The notes under the pieces are model-generated. The model saw nothing but the letters and a program-made list of their open reading frames with translations. It was not told the DNA's origin and did no database searches. The position numbers and the translations under genes were made by a program. Below are positions 17,341 through 25,933 of a stretch of DNA of 53,625 nt, in pieces. Positions within the stretch are counted from its first letter, which is position 1. Every line of letters begins with the position of its first letter. The stretch comes from Oxalobacteraceae bacterium. GTDB taxonomy: Bacteria; Pseudomonadota; Gammaproteobacteria; Burkholderiales; Burkholderiaceae_D. The stretch is from positions 29,933 to 83,557 of the forward strand of contig DPRS01000049.1 in the NCBI GenBank assembly GCA_003537575.1. The letters run 5' to 3'.

Positions 17341-18825
17341 TCAGGCGCCAGGGACGCAATCCGTGCAGGCTTCCAGCGGCGTCAGGCCGGTTTTCATTTT
17401 CTTTTTTGCGTCGCGCAATGCGGTGCGCAATCCTTCTTCGATGGTCGGGTGATAAAAAGGCATCGCCAGCATATCCGCCAAGGTCATGCCCTGCTGGCAA
17501 GCCCATGCCAGCAAGTGCCCGAGATGCTCGGCGCGCGGGCCAAACATCTCGGCGCCTGCCAGCTTGCCGGTATGGTTATCGGCATAGACTCGCAACAAGC
17601 CATGCTGTAGCAGCATGACCCGGCTGCGTCCCTGGTTCTCGAAAGAGACCTCGCCGATTACGCACCGGTTTTCCTGCAGCGCCTGATACGGCTGGCCCAC
17701 GGTCACGATTTGCGGGTCGGTAAACGCCACCGTAAACGGCACATACCGGGCATGAGCATGCACATCGGGGTAGCTGGCTGCGTTATTGCCGGCGATCCTG
17801 CCCTGGTCGGTCGCTTCATGGAGAATCGGCAGTTCGGTATTCGCATCGCCGGCAATGAACACGGGCGAGCTCCCGCATTGCATGGTGCGCGGATCATATT
17901 TCGGCACGCCGGCCTCATCCAGTTCCAGGCCGGCATGCTCCAGTCCAAGCCGTTCGAGGTTGGGCCGGCGGCCCGTCGCCGCCAGCACACGGGCATATCG
18001 GTCGGTGCGCTCGACACCATCCGCGCCACGAGTGCGCAGCGTGGCGCCATCACCGTCAGCCGCTGCGCCAACGATGTCGGTGCGCAGGCGAAGATCGATT
18101 TCGTTGGCAAAATAGTCGGCTGCCTTTGCCAGCACCGCCGGATCGCTCAACTGCGCCAGCTTGCCGCTGCGGCCGAACAGGCTCACCCTGACGCCCAGCC
18201 GGTGCAGGGCCTGGCCGATTTCCAGGCCGACCGCGCCAGCGCCGATAACCGCCACCGAGTCGGGCAAGTCTTCCCAGTCAAACACAGCGTCGCTGGTGAT
18301 CAGGCGCTTATCCAGTCCATTACCTGTCCCATTATCTGGCCCGTTATCCGGCTCTTGTTCCAGCTCCTTCAGCGCATCGGGCACCTGCGGGCTGGAGCCG
18401 GTGGCAATCACGATGCGCTCGGCATGGATGCGCGTATGTTCGTCCACTTGCAAGCACAGCGGCGAGATGAAACGGGCATAACCATGGAGACGATCCGCTG
18501 CGGGAATCCTGTCGATATCGTCGAGCACAAACCCGACAAAACGATCCCGCTCGGCGCGCACCCGCGCCATCACCGCCCTGCCGTCCACCTGCACGGAAGC
18601 CGGCATCACGCCAAACTGAGGCGCTTGCTGAACGTGATGCATGGCTTCAGCTGCCGCGATCAGGAGTTTGCTCGGCATGCATCCCACGCGCGCGCATGTC
18701 GTTCCATAGACGCCGCCCTCGATGAGCATCACGCGCTTCGCGCCCGTCCTGGTGGCGGCGCGATAGGCAACCATGCCCGCAGTGCCTGCGCCGATGATGG
18801 CAATCTCGGTCGAGACGGTTTTCAT
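17341..18825 (-). CDS. Dihydrolipoyl dehydrogenase-like flavoprotein disulfide reductase
   Basis: A 494-aa FAD/NAD-linked disulfide reductase. FAD-binding GAGTAGM at 12-18; redox-active disulfide in TTCARVGCMPSK (CxxxxC); NAD-binding VAVIGAGAVGLEIGQAL in the middle; second FAD contact FIAGDANTELPILHEA; and the C-terminal dimer-interface dyad in YHPTIEEGL. All elements for disulfide reduction are present. There is no fused lipoyl domain and no neighbouring E1/E2 gene, so it may serve another dithiol substrate. An insert rich in Gly/Asn/Asp (EQEPDNGPDNGTGNGLDKR) around 180-196 is unusual for the family and looks like a loop expansion. Confidence 0.86.
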   Translation of the reverse strand: MKTVSTEIAIIGAGTAGMVAYRAATRTGAKRVMLIEGGVYGTTCARVGCMPSKLLIAAAEAMHHVQQAPQFGVMPASVQVDGRAVMARVRAERDRFVGFVLDDIDRIPAADRLHGYARFISPLCLQVDEHTRIHAERIVIATGSSPQVPDALKELEQEPDNGPDNGTGNGLDKRLITSDAVFDWEDLPDSVAVIGAGAVGLEIGQALHRLGVRVSLFGRSGKLAQLSDPAVLAKAADYFANEIDLRLRTDIVGAAADGDGATLRTRGADGVERTDRYARVLAATGRRPNLERLGLEHAGLELDEAGVPKYDPRTMQCGSSPVFIAGDANTELPILHEATDQGRIAGNNAASYPDVHAHARYVPFTVAFTDPQIVTVGQPYQALQENRCVIGEVSFENQGRSRVMLLQHGLLRVYADNHTGKLAGAEMFGPRAEHLGHLLAWACQQGMTLADMLAMPFYHPTIEEGLRTALRDAKKKMKTGLTPLEACTDCVPGA

Positions 18826-18884
18826 GGCGATCAGCGTCGAAGATAAATATGCTCGATTACTAGAAGTGTTGGATTACCGGCCGG

Positions 18885-19973
18885 TTACCGAATTTTCTGA
18901 CGTTTGAGAAAAAGGAATACGCTGGTGACCAGCCTGGACAGCGCATGCTCCTTGTGGGTATGCACCCAGACCTTTGCCAACCGCAGATAGGCATGCGCCA
19001 GCGTCTTTGCAGCATTACCCAGATGAATCAGCATGGCGGCGCGGGAGCGGTAAATCTCGACATGATCAGCATCGGTCAAGACACCAAGCAGCTGCTGCTT
19101 GTAGTCGAATCGACCGCCGCCGAGATAGAACTTTTTCTTTCCACGCCGAATACTCTCGCAAATCGACGCGTACATCGCCAGTATGCCAATGCCATAATTC
19201 TTGTAAGCCGGATCGCGCGCGACCAACTCCTGGAAACAACCGGCGCCAATAAAGTAGCTGATGGTGCCGGCGCATACCTTGCCATCGATTATCAATGCAT
19301 TGACGAAACCGCACTGCTTCGCAAGCGCGATGATGCGCTGCTCGTCATGCGCGAAATCGCTCACTTTTTGCGATATCCGTTCCTCGCTCATGTGAATCAA
19401 TTCGATGAGAATTTGCTCGGGAATTTCTTCCTTTTCATAGAATTGAATCTTGAATGAAGGATGAGCACGTGAAATTTTACGCATATCTTTGAGGATATCC
19501 TTGCGCAGCGATTTGCCAAGGCTTGCCAGGTATTGTTCGGGAGCGTCTGGCAAGGTGATGACATAAGTGTCCTTGGCATTATGCTTTTGCACCGGATAAG
19601 CGAAGCGGTCCAGCGTGGCCCTGATGGCCTTGAAACTGATGATCCGCACTTGCTGCAGCTTACTGAATACATAAGAAGCAAAACGTTCTATTTCCTTTTG
19701 CTCCAGATCGATCATCTCGTTCAGCACATGCGCCGTCCTGCCATCGATTTTAAACAGCAGGATAACGGCGGGCTGCTGCGCATCCCAGGCAACATAGGTG
19801 CTCACTTCTTCCGTAGTACGGAAGATACGAAAGAACGGTAATGACGAATGCAAGGTGCTGTACAGACGTTCGAGTTCAGACCAGACAAATTCCGGTATTT
19901 CATTGAAATGGCATGTGATACCCGTGTGATCGGCAATATTCTTCAAGCTTGCTTGCGCAACAATCGGCTGCAT
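18885..19973 (-). CDS. FemAB/BioF2-like GNAT-fold acyltransferase (paralogue 2)
   Basis: A 362-aa paralogue of the protein at 5425-6525. It shares FNEIPEFVWSELERLYSTLH, SLPFFRIFR, a lysine-rich middle (YLASLGKSLRKDILKDMRKI), the core VNALIIDGKVCAGTISYFIG and KKFYLGGGRFDYKQQLLG. No signal peptide or membrane helix. The start is preceded by GGGGGTAGAGG. It is divergent from the acetone carboxylase operon across a 620-bp region. The acyl donor and acceptor are unknown; relatives act on peptidoglycan bridges, polysaccharides or lipids. Confidence 0.72.
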   Translation of the reverse strand: MQPIVAQASLKNIADHTGITCHFNEIPEFVWSELERLYSTLHSSLPFFRIFRTTEEVSTYVAWDAQQPAVILLFKIDGRTAHVLNEMIDLEQKEIERFASYVFSKLQQVRIISFKAIRATLDRFAYPVQKHNAKDTYVITLPDAPEQYLASLGKSLRKDILKDMRKISRAHPSFKIQFYEKEEIPEQILIELIHMSEERISQKVSDFAHDEQRIIALAKQCGFVNALIIDGKVCAGTISYFIGAGCFQELVARDPAYKNYGIGILAMYASICESIRRGKKKFYLGGGRFDYKQQLLGVLTDADHVEIYRSRAAMLIHLGNAAKTLAHAYLRLAKVWVHTHKEHALSRLVTSVFLFLKRQKIR

Positions 19974-20216
19974 CCTCTACCCCCGGCTGGAAATACCAAC
20001 TCCCTGCGCATTCGTTTGCAACACTGGATGAATCAGGCACGCAATTACACAAACGCGTCAATACGTGCATTGTCTTTCTTAACCAGAGAGAGGATCGCGT
20101 CGTCTTGTTCCCTGCTTTTTATCCACTCCATAAAAATGGCATTAATGTTTTGTTTGACCACAAACTTAAGTGTCCACCATTGAACTTTTATCAAGCACGA
20201 GTGAAGTTGTGTGACC

Positions 20217-20235
20217 TTCCTAACACCCTTAGGAA
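20217..20235. promoter_or_regulatory. Dyad TTCCTAA-N5-TTAGGAA, possible activator site
   Basis: Two perfect 7-bp arms with a 5-base spacer, about 265 bp upstream of the acxA sigma-54 promoter. It has no T tract. Position suits an enhancer-type site, but no consensus is known to me for this regulator. Confidence 0.35.
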
Positions 20236-20346
20236 ACGACATGCATACAGAAGATACGCAGATGCCGGCCAGAACACTCCCCGTCTGTATCACTTCTCCC
20301 CGTAGCAGCGCACCGACCAGGGATGGCGCAAGGCTTAAGAGAGACA

Positions 20347-20361
20347 GTTCGGAAATCGAAC
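20347..20361. promoter_or_regulatory. Dyad GTTCG-N5-CGAAC, possible activator site
   Basis: Perfect 5-bp arms around five bases, about 135 bp upstream of the -24 element of the acxA promoter, a usual distance for a sigma-54 activator site. Short arms make chance occurrence quite possible. Confidence 0.3.
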
Positions 20362-20481
20362 GCCGTGCCCGTCCGGAATCCCGCCGTTCGCCTCCCCGTC
20401 GTCATTCAAACTTCCCGCATCTCGGCCGCACAAGAATCGCAACATATTGATAGCAAAGGGGAAAATTCTCGCCCTTGCTTC

Positions 20482-20497
20482 TGGCACATCCCTTGCA
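20482..20497 (+). promoter_or_regulatory. Sigma-54 (-24/-12) promoter of acxABC
   Basis: TGGCAC-ATCCC-TTGCA matches the sigma-54 consensus (TGGCAC-N5-TTGCA) completely, with invariant GG and GC 12 bases apart. It lies about 97 bp before the acxA start. The sigma-54 activator gene at 25934-27967 completes the picture. Confidence 0.85.
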
Positions 20498-20593
20498 AAG
20501 CAGCACCCCGACCACCATGCATGAACCGGTGCGTTTGGCCACGGTACTGCGCTTCAGTCCCCGTGGATGACAACAATGAAAGGAGATATGGCT

Positions 20594-22750
20594 ATGCAAT
20601 TACAGTCTGAACTAAAGTCCCCGGTGCAGGTGATGGGGATCGATGCCGGCGGCACGATGACCGATACGTTCTTCGTGCGCGCCGACGGCCGCTTCGTGGT
20701 CGGCAAGGCGCAGAGCAATCCGCAGGATGAATCGCTCGCAATTTTCAATTCATCGGAGGACGCGCTGGCGCACTGGAAGCGGGGCGTCGACGACGTGTAT
20801 CCGGAGTTGCTGACCTGTGTCTATTCCGGCACGGCGATGCTCAACCGCGTAGTGCAGCGCAAGGGGCTCGATGTCGGCCTGATGGTGAACAAGGGATTCG
20901 AGCATGTCCACTTGATGGGCCGCGCTATCCAGAGCTATCTCGGCTATGCGCTGGAAGAGCGCATCCACCTGAACACCCATCGCTACGACGAGCCGCTGGT
21001 GCCGCTGTCGCGCACGCGCGGCGTCACCGAGCGCACCGACGTCCAGGGCCAGATCGTGATCCCGCTGCGTGAACAGGAAGTGCGTCAGTCCACGCGGGAA
21101 CTGGTGGCGGCAGGCTCCAAGGCGATCGTCATCTGTTTCCTGCAATCGCACAAGAATGGCGCCAGCGAACAGCGCGCCCGCGATGTGGCGCGCGACGAGC
21201 TGAAGAAAATCGGCGCCGACATTCCAGTGTTCGCCTCGGTCGATTATTACCCGCAGCGCAAGGAAAGCCATCGCATGAACACCACCGTGCTCGAGGCTTA
21301 CGCCGCCGAGCCGTCGCGGCAGACGCTGAAAAAAGTCAGCGATCGCTTCAAGAAGCATGGCGCCAAGTTCGACCTGCGCGTGATGGCGACCCATGGCGGG
21401 ACGATCAGCTGGAAAGCCAAGGAACTGGCGCGCACCATCGTCTCCGGCCCGATCGGCGGCGTGATCGGTTCCAAGCTGCTGGGCGAGGCGCTGGGCTATG
21501 ACAACATCGCCTGCTCCGATATCGGCGGCACCTCGTTCGACATGGCGCTGATCACCAAAGGCAATTTCGCCATCGCTTCGGACCCCGACATGGCGCGCCT
21601 GGTGCTGTCGCTGCCGCTGGTGACGATGGATTCGGTCGGCGCCGGCGCCGGTAGCTTCGTGCGTCTCGATCCGTACAGCGGCGCCATCAAGCTGGGTCCG
21701 GACAGCGCCGGCTACCGGGTCGGCACCTGCTGGCCGGAAAGCGGCCTGGACACGGTGTCGGTGTCCGATTGCCACGTGGTGCTGGGCTATCTCAACCCGA
21801 ACAACTTCCTTGGCGGCGCCATCAAGCTCGATGTCGAGCGCGCGCGCCAGCACATCAAGGAGCAGATCGCCGACCCGCTGGGACTGTCGGTGGAAGACGC
21901 CGCTGCCGGCGTGATCGAACTGCTTGACCTGCAGTTGCGCGAGTATCTGCGTTCGAACGTCAGCGCCAAAGGCTACAACCCGACCGAGTTCGTCTGCTTC
22001 TCGTATGGTGGCGCCGGACCCGTCCATACCTATGGCTATACCGAGGGACTGGGTTTCAAGGATGTCATCGTGCCCGCCTGGGCCGCGGGCTTCTCGGCAT
22101 TCGGCTGCGCATGCGCCGACTTCGAATACCGCTACGACAAGAGCGTCGACCTGGCGCTGCCGCATGACGCCAGCGACGGCGACAAGGCGAACGCGGCGCA
22201 AACCATCCAGACCGCCTGGGGCGACCTGGCTGCCAAGGTGATCGAGGAGTTCAGGATCAACGGTTTCAAGGAGGAAGAAGTCATCCTGCGCCCCGGCTAT
22301 CGCATGCAGTACATGGGGCAGCTCAATGATCTCGAAATCAGCTCGCCGATCGCCAGCGCCGCCACGCCGCAGGACTGGGACCGCATCGTCGAGGCGTTCG
22401 AGGAAACCTATGGCCGCGTGTACGCGAGCGCCGCACGTTCGCCGGAACTGGGTTTTTCGGTCACCGGCGCCATCATGCGCGGCATGGTGGTGACCCAGAA
22501 ACCGGTGCTGCCGGAAGACCCGCCGGGCGACAAGACGCCGCCGAAAGAGGCATTGCTCGGCAAGCGGCCCCTGTATCGCCAGAAGAAGTGGCATGACGCG
22601 ACGGTGTGGAAGATGGAAGCCCTGAAACCGCACAACACCATTGCCGGTCCGGCCATCATCGAATCCGATGCCACCACTTTCGTCGTGCCCAACGGCTTCT
22701 CGACCACGCTCGACAAGCATCGCCTCTTCCATCTGCAAGAAACCAAATAA
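20594..22750 (+). CDS. acxA: Acetone carboxylase beta subunit (hydantoinase A-like)
   Basis: A 718-aa subunit of acetone carboxylase, which joins acetone and bicarbonate into acetoacetate at the cost of ATP. It belongs to the hydantoinase/oxoprolinase A family: N-terminal ASKHA-type nucleotide site GIDAGGTMTDTFFV, then SGTAMLNRVVQRKG, SDIGGTSFDMALI and the glycine motif SYGGAGPVHTYGY. Length agrees with characterised AcxA (about 717 aa). Several in-frame ATGs lie close together; AGGAG at 20581-20585 fits the MQLQSE start (8-base gap), so 20594 is chosen over 20567. It is first in acxA-acxB-acxC. The gene order beta-alpha-gamma and the small gamma subunit favour acetone carboxylase over acetophenone carboxylase or hydantoinase. 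Confidence 0.92.
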   Translation: MQLQSELKSPVQVMGIDAGGTMTDTFFVRADGRFVVGKAQSNPQDESLAIFNSSEDALAHWKRGVDDVYPELLTCVYSGTAMLNRVVQRKGLDVGLMVNKGFEHVHLMGRAIQSYLGYALEERIHLNTHRYDEPLVPLSRTRGVTERTDVQGQIVIPLREQEVRQSTRELVAAGSKAIVICFLQSHKNGASEQRARDVARDELKKIGADIPVFASVDYYPQRKESHRMNTTVLEAYAAEPSRQTLKKVSDRFKKHGAKFDLRVMATHGGTISWKAKELARTIVSGPIGGVIGSKLLGEALGYDNIACSDIGGTSFDMALITKGNFAIASDPDMARLVLSLPLVTMDSVGAGAGSFVRLDPYSGAIKLGPDSAGYRVGTCWPESGLDTVSVSDCHVVLGYLNPNNFLGGAIKLDVERARQHIKEQIADPLGLSVEDAAAGVIELLDLQLREYLRSNVSAKGYNPTEFVCFSYGGAGPVHTYGYTEGLGFKDVIVPAWAAGFSAFGCACADFEYRYDKSVDLALPHDASDGDKANAAQTIQTAWGDLAAKVIEEFRINGFKEEEVILRPGYRMQYMGQLNDLEISSPIASAATPQDWDRIVEAFEETYGRVYASAARSPELGFSVTGAIMRGMVVTQKPVLPEDPPGDKTPPKEALLGKRPLYRQKKWHDATVWKMEALKPHNTIAGPAIIESDATTFVVPNGFSTTLDKHRLFHLQETK

Positions 22751-22761
22751 GGAGACACGCC

Positions 22762-25086
22762 ATGAATATGATGTCCAGCAAGGAAATCGGCTTTGCCGAC
22801 CTGCTCAAGACCGGCCAGACGCTCAAGGAATTCCGCGACGGCATTCTCAAGCGCACCGCCGATTCCGGCCACTACAATGGCCTGACCCGCCTGGAACTGC
22901 GCGAGAAAGACCCGATCCGCTACGAAAAGCTGTTTTCCAAGCTGCGCGGCGGCCTGGTGCATGCGCGGGAAACCGCCAAGAAAATCGCCGCCAGCCCGAT
23001 CGTCGAGCAGGAAGGCGAATTGTGCTTCACGCTCTACAACGCCGCCGGCGACTGCATCCTGACCTCGACCGGCATCATCATCCACGTCGGCACCATGGGC
23101 GCGGCGATCAAGTACATGATCGAAAATAACTGGGAAGCCAATCCGGGCATCAATCCCGGCGACATGTTCACCAATAACGACTGCTCTATCGGCAACGTGC
23201 ACCCCTGCGACATCGCCACCATCGTGCCGATCTTCGCGCATGGCAAGCTGGTCGGCTGGGTCGGCGGCGTCACCCACGTGATCGACACCGGCGCGGTGAC
23301 GCCGGGCTCCATGTCCACCGGCCAGACGCAGCGCTTCGGCGACGGCTACATGATCACCTGCCGCAAGACCGGCGTGAACGATACGCCGCTGCGCGACTGG
23401 CTGCATGAAAGCCAGCGCTCGGTGCGCACGCCCAAGTACTGGATCCTCGACGAGCGCACCCGCATCGCCGGCTGCCACATGGTGCGCGACCTGATCGAGG
23501 AAGTGATCGAGGAAGAAGGGCTGGAGTCGTACGAAAAGTTCGCGTACGAAGTGATCGAGGAAGGACGACGTGGCCTGCAGACCCGCATCAAGGCCATGAC
23601 CCTGCCGGGCAAGTATCGCAAGGTGGCTTTCGTCGACGTGCCATATGCCCATGAAGACGTGCAGACCTCCAACGCCTTCGCCAAGCTCGATTCCATCATG
23701 CATTCGCCGGTGGAAATGGAAATCCGCAAGGATGGCTCGTGGCGCCTGGATTTCGAAGGCGCGAGCCGCTGGGGCTGGCATTCCTACAACGCGCACCAGG
23801 TGGCATTCACCAGCGGTCTTTGGGTGATGATGACGCAGACCCTGGTGCCGACGCAACGGATCAACGACGGCGCCTATTTCGGCACCGAATTCCACCTGCC
23901 CAAGGGCACGTGGATGAATCCGGACGATCGTCGCACCGGCCATGCCTATGCCTGGCACTTCCTGGTCTCCGGCTGGAGCGCGATGTGGCGCGGCTTGTCG
24001 CAAGCCTATTTCAGCCGCGGCTACCTGGAAGAAGTCAATGCCGGCAACGCTAATACCTCAAACTGGCTGCAGGGCGGCGGCATCAACCAGGATGGCGACA
24101 TCCATGCGGTCAACAGCTTCGAAGCCTCGTCCTGCGGTACCGGTGCCTGCGCGATCAAGGATGGTCTGAACCATGCCGCAGCGATCTGGAACCCCGAAGG
24201 CGACATGGGCGACATCGAGATCTGGGAAATGGCCGAGCCGCTGCTTTACCTGGGCCGCAACGTCAAGACCAACTCCGGCGGCTATGGCAAGCACCGCGGC
24301 GGTTGCGGTTTCGAGACGCTGCGCATGGTCTGGAAGGCGCAGGACTGGACCATGTTCTTCATGGGTAACGGCTACATGAACAGCGACTGGGGCTTGATGG
24401 GCGGCTATCCGGCAGCCACCGGCTACCGCTTCGAAGCCCACAAGACCGGCCTGAAGCAACGCATCGAAGCCGGCGACTCCCTGCCGCTGGGCAGCGATAC
24501 TAACCCCGACCTGCCCGACTACGAGAACCATCTCAATGCCGGCGCGACCGTCAAGCGCGACAAGCAGTGCATGACCACCGAGGATTGCTATGACAACTAC
24601 GATCTCTACCTGAACTATCTGCGCGGCGGTCCGGGCTATGGCGATCCGCTCGACCGCGAAGTCGACGCCATCGAGCGCGATCTCAACAATGCGCTGCTGC
24701 TGCCGGAGTACGCGCAGAAAGTCTACGGCGCGGTGGCGACCCGTGATGGCAATGGCGTCTGGAAGGTGGACGCCAGGCAGACGGCAGCGCAGCGCCTGGA
24801 AATCCGCAAGCAACGGCTGGCGCGCTCGCAGCCGACCCAGGAATGGATCAAGGCGGAACGGGAACGCATCCTGGTCAAGCATGCCGCGCCGCAGGTGCAG
24901 CACATGTTCGCGACCAGCTTCGGCCTGTCGAAGAAATTCGAAAACCAGTTCCGCAATTTCTGGAGCCTGCCGGATGCCTGGACCCTGAACGAGGATGAAC
25001 TCGACGTGCCGACTTATGGCTCGAAATTCCGCATGGACCTGTCGAAGATGCCTGACGTCAACACCGTCGTGTTGGTCGAAGAGTGA
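22762..25086 (+). CDS. acxB: Acetone carboxylase alpha subunit (hydantoinase B-like)
   Basis: A 774-aa hydantoinase B-family subunit, thought to carry the Mn-containing carboxylation site. Recognisable parts: GDCILTSTGIIIHVGTMGAA, NPGDMFTNNDCSIGNVHPCD (metal-ligand region with Asp/His), HVIDTGAVTPGSMSTGQTQR, and the C-terminal KTNSGGYGKHRGGCGFETLR typical of HyuB folds. AAGGAG lies seven to eight bases before the ATG; the upstream in-frame extension into acxA has no ribosome site. The stop of acxA is 11 bp upstream, indicating one transcript. Length fits AcxB (about 775 aa). Confidence 0.93.
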   Translation: MNMMSSKEIGFADLLKTGQTLKEFRDGILKRTADSGHYNGLTRLELREKDPIRYEKLFSKLRGGLVHARETAKKIAASPIVEQEGELCFTLYNAAGDCILTSTGIIIHVGTMGAAIKYMIENNWEANPGINPGDMFTNNDCSIGNVHPCDIATIVPIFAHGKLVGWVGGVTHVIDTGAVTPGSMSTGQTQRFGDGYMITCRKTGVNDTPLRDWLHESQRSVRTPKYWILDERTRIAGCHMVRDLIEEVIEEEGLESYEKFAYEVIEEGRRGLQTRIKAMTLPGKYRKVAFVDVPYAHEDVQTSNAFAKLDSIMHSPVEMEIRKDGSWRLDFEGASRWGWHSYNAHQVAFTSGLWVMMTQTLVPTQRINDGAYFGTEFHLPKGTWMNPDDRRTGHAYAWHFLVSGWSAMWRGLSQAYFSRGYLEEVNAGNANTSNWLQGGGINQDGDIHAVNSFEASSCGTGACAIKDGLNHAAAIWNPEGDMGDIEIWEMAEPLLYLGRNVKTNSGGYGKHRGGCGFETLRMVWKAQDWTMFFMGNGYMNSDWGLMGGYPAATGYRFEAHKTGLKQRIEAGDSLPLGSDTNPDLPDYENHLNAGATVKRDKQCMTTEDCYDNYDLYLNYLRGGPGYGDPLDREVDAIERDLNNALLLPEYAQKVYGAVATRDGNGVWKVDARQTAAQRLEIRKQRLARSQPTQEWIKAERERILVKHAAPQVQHMFATSFGLSKKFENQFRNFWSLPDAWTLNEDELDVPTYGSKFRMDLSKMPDVNTVVLVEE

Positions 25087-25116
25087 TGCCACGAGAACAT
25101 AAAGAAAGGAATCGAG

Positions 25117-25623
25117 ATGTCTACCTATACCAGTGAACAAATCAAGAATCTCATCGACGGCAAGCTCGACTGGGATACCACGCTGCGCATGCTGTCGATG
25201 CCGAAGGATGGCGAGCGCTTCCAGATGTATGTCGAGGCCCTGCAGAAGAAGCTCGGCTGGGCCGACCGTATCGTGCTGCCGCTGGGGCCGCACATGTATA
25301 TCGTGCAACAGGCCAAGACCAGGAAATGGGTCACGCAGTGCGATTGCGGCCATGTGTTCTGCGACTACCGGGAAAACTGGAAGCTGCATGCCAACGTCTA
25401 TGTCCGCGACAACGAGGAAGCGATGACCGAGGTTTATCCGAAGCTGATGGCGCCGGATACGCAGTGGCAGGTGTATCGCGAGTTCTACTGCCCGGAATGC
25501 GGCACGATGCACGATGTGGAAGCCCCGACGCCATGGTATCCGGTGGTGCATGACTTCGAGCCGGATATCGAAGCGTTCTACAGCGACTGGGTAAAGCTGC
25601 CGGTGCCTGAACGCGCGGATTAA
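25117..25623 (+). CDS. acxC: Acetone carboxylase gamma subunit
   Basis: A 168-aa subunit that completes the alpha2beta2gamma2 enzyme. It starts MSTYTSEQIKNLIDGKLDWD and carries two cysteine pairs, CDCGHVFCDYRENW and FYCPECGTMHDVEAP, likely a zinc site, before the acidic end HDFEPDIEAFYSDWVKLPVP. Length matches AcxC of Xanthobacter and Rhodobacter. AAAGGAA precedes the ATG, 30 bp after the acxB stop. A stem-loop terminator follows 35 bp downstream. Confidence 0.93.
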   Translation: MSTYTSEQIKNLIDGKLDWDTTLRMLSMPKDGERFQMYVEALQKKLGWADRIVLPLGPHMYIVQQAKTRKWVTQCDCGHVFCDYRENWKLHANVYVRDNEEAMTEVYPKLMAPDTQWQVYREFYCPECGTMHDVEAPTPWYPVVHDFEPDIEAFYSDWVKLPVPERAD

Positions 25624-25658
25624 TCCCGCAGCCGGCGACTGCCGGACAAGCCTGGCAT

Positions 25659-25695
25659 AACGGCCGTTCGATTTCCGGACGGCCGTTTGATTTTC
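25659..25695 (+). terminator. Probable terminator of acxABC
   Basis: Perfect 9-bp stem AACGGCCGT / ACGGCCGTT with an 11-base loop, followed by TGATTTT. Located 36 bp after acxC. Confidence 0.65.
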
Positions 25696-25766
25696 GGACG
25701 GATGGCTATGCACTGCAGCATGCCGGTTCCCTCAGGCTAAACTTCCTAATTCCCCTCGGCCAACGC

Positions 25767-25781
25767 TGGTTTGCATCTTGC
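25767..25781 (+). promoter_or_regulatory. Weak sigma-54-like element upstream of acxR
   Basis: TGGTTTG-CATC-TTGC keeps the invariant GG and GC 12 bases apart and a full TTGC, but the -24 half is poor. It lies about 150 bp before the activator start. Could reflect autoregulation or chance. Confidence 0.3.
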
Positions 25782-25933
25782 TTATCACCTTGCTTATTTA
25801 TCATCAAGCTCTGGCGCTGGTGCGATGCAGCCAGTTTGGAGTAGGATTGCATTGCTATTTTTTCATTGAATCATATTAATGAGCCGCACTAGGTTATTTC
25901 ACTCAAGAAATGCGGCCAGCAAGGAGACACGGA

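Larger units (their letters stand above)
19974..20593. other. Regulatory region upstream of acetone carboxylase
   Basis: About 620 bp without a supported gene. It contains the sigma-54 promoter at 20482-20497 and two dyads that could bind the activator: TTCCTAA-N5-TTAGGAA at 20217-20235 and GTTCG-N5-CGAAC at 20347-20361. Open frames here lack domains. Confidence 0.6.
25624..25933. other. Intergenic stretch between acxC and the activator gene (about 310 bp)
   Basis: It holds a terminator (25659-25695) and a weak sigma-54-like element TGGTTTG-CATC-TTGC at 25767-25781. No gene is supported. The activator is therefore probably transcribed from its own promoter. Confidence 0.5.

Noticed and set aside
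20150..20235. End of an insertion sequence near 20.2 kb
   Set aside because: The sequence around AAGTGTCCACCATTG looked like an IS end, but no transposase fragment, matching opposite end or target duplication could be found.
20750..25713. Very long minus-strand frames opposite acxA, acxB and acxC
   Set aside because: They are GC-rich shadow frames with His/Arg/Ala-rich, domain-free translations. The plus-strand proteins are clear acetone carboxylase subunits.
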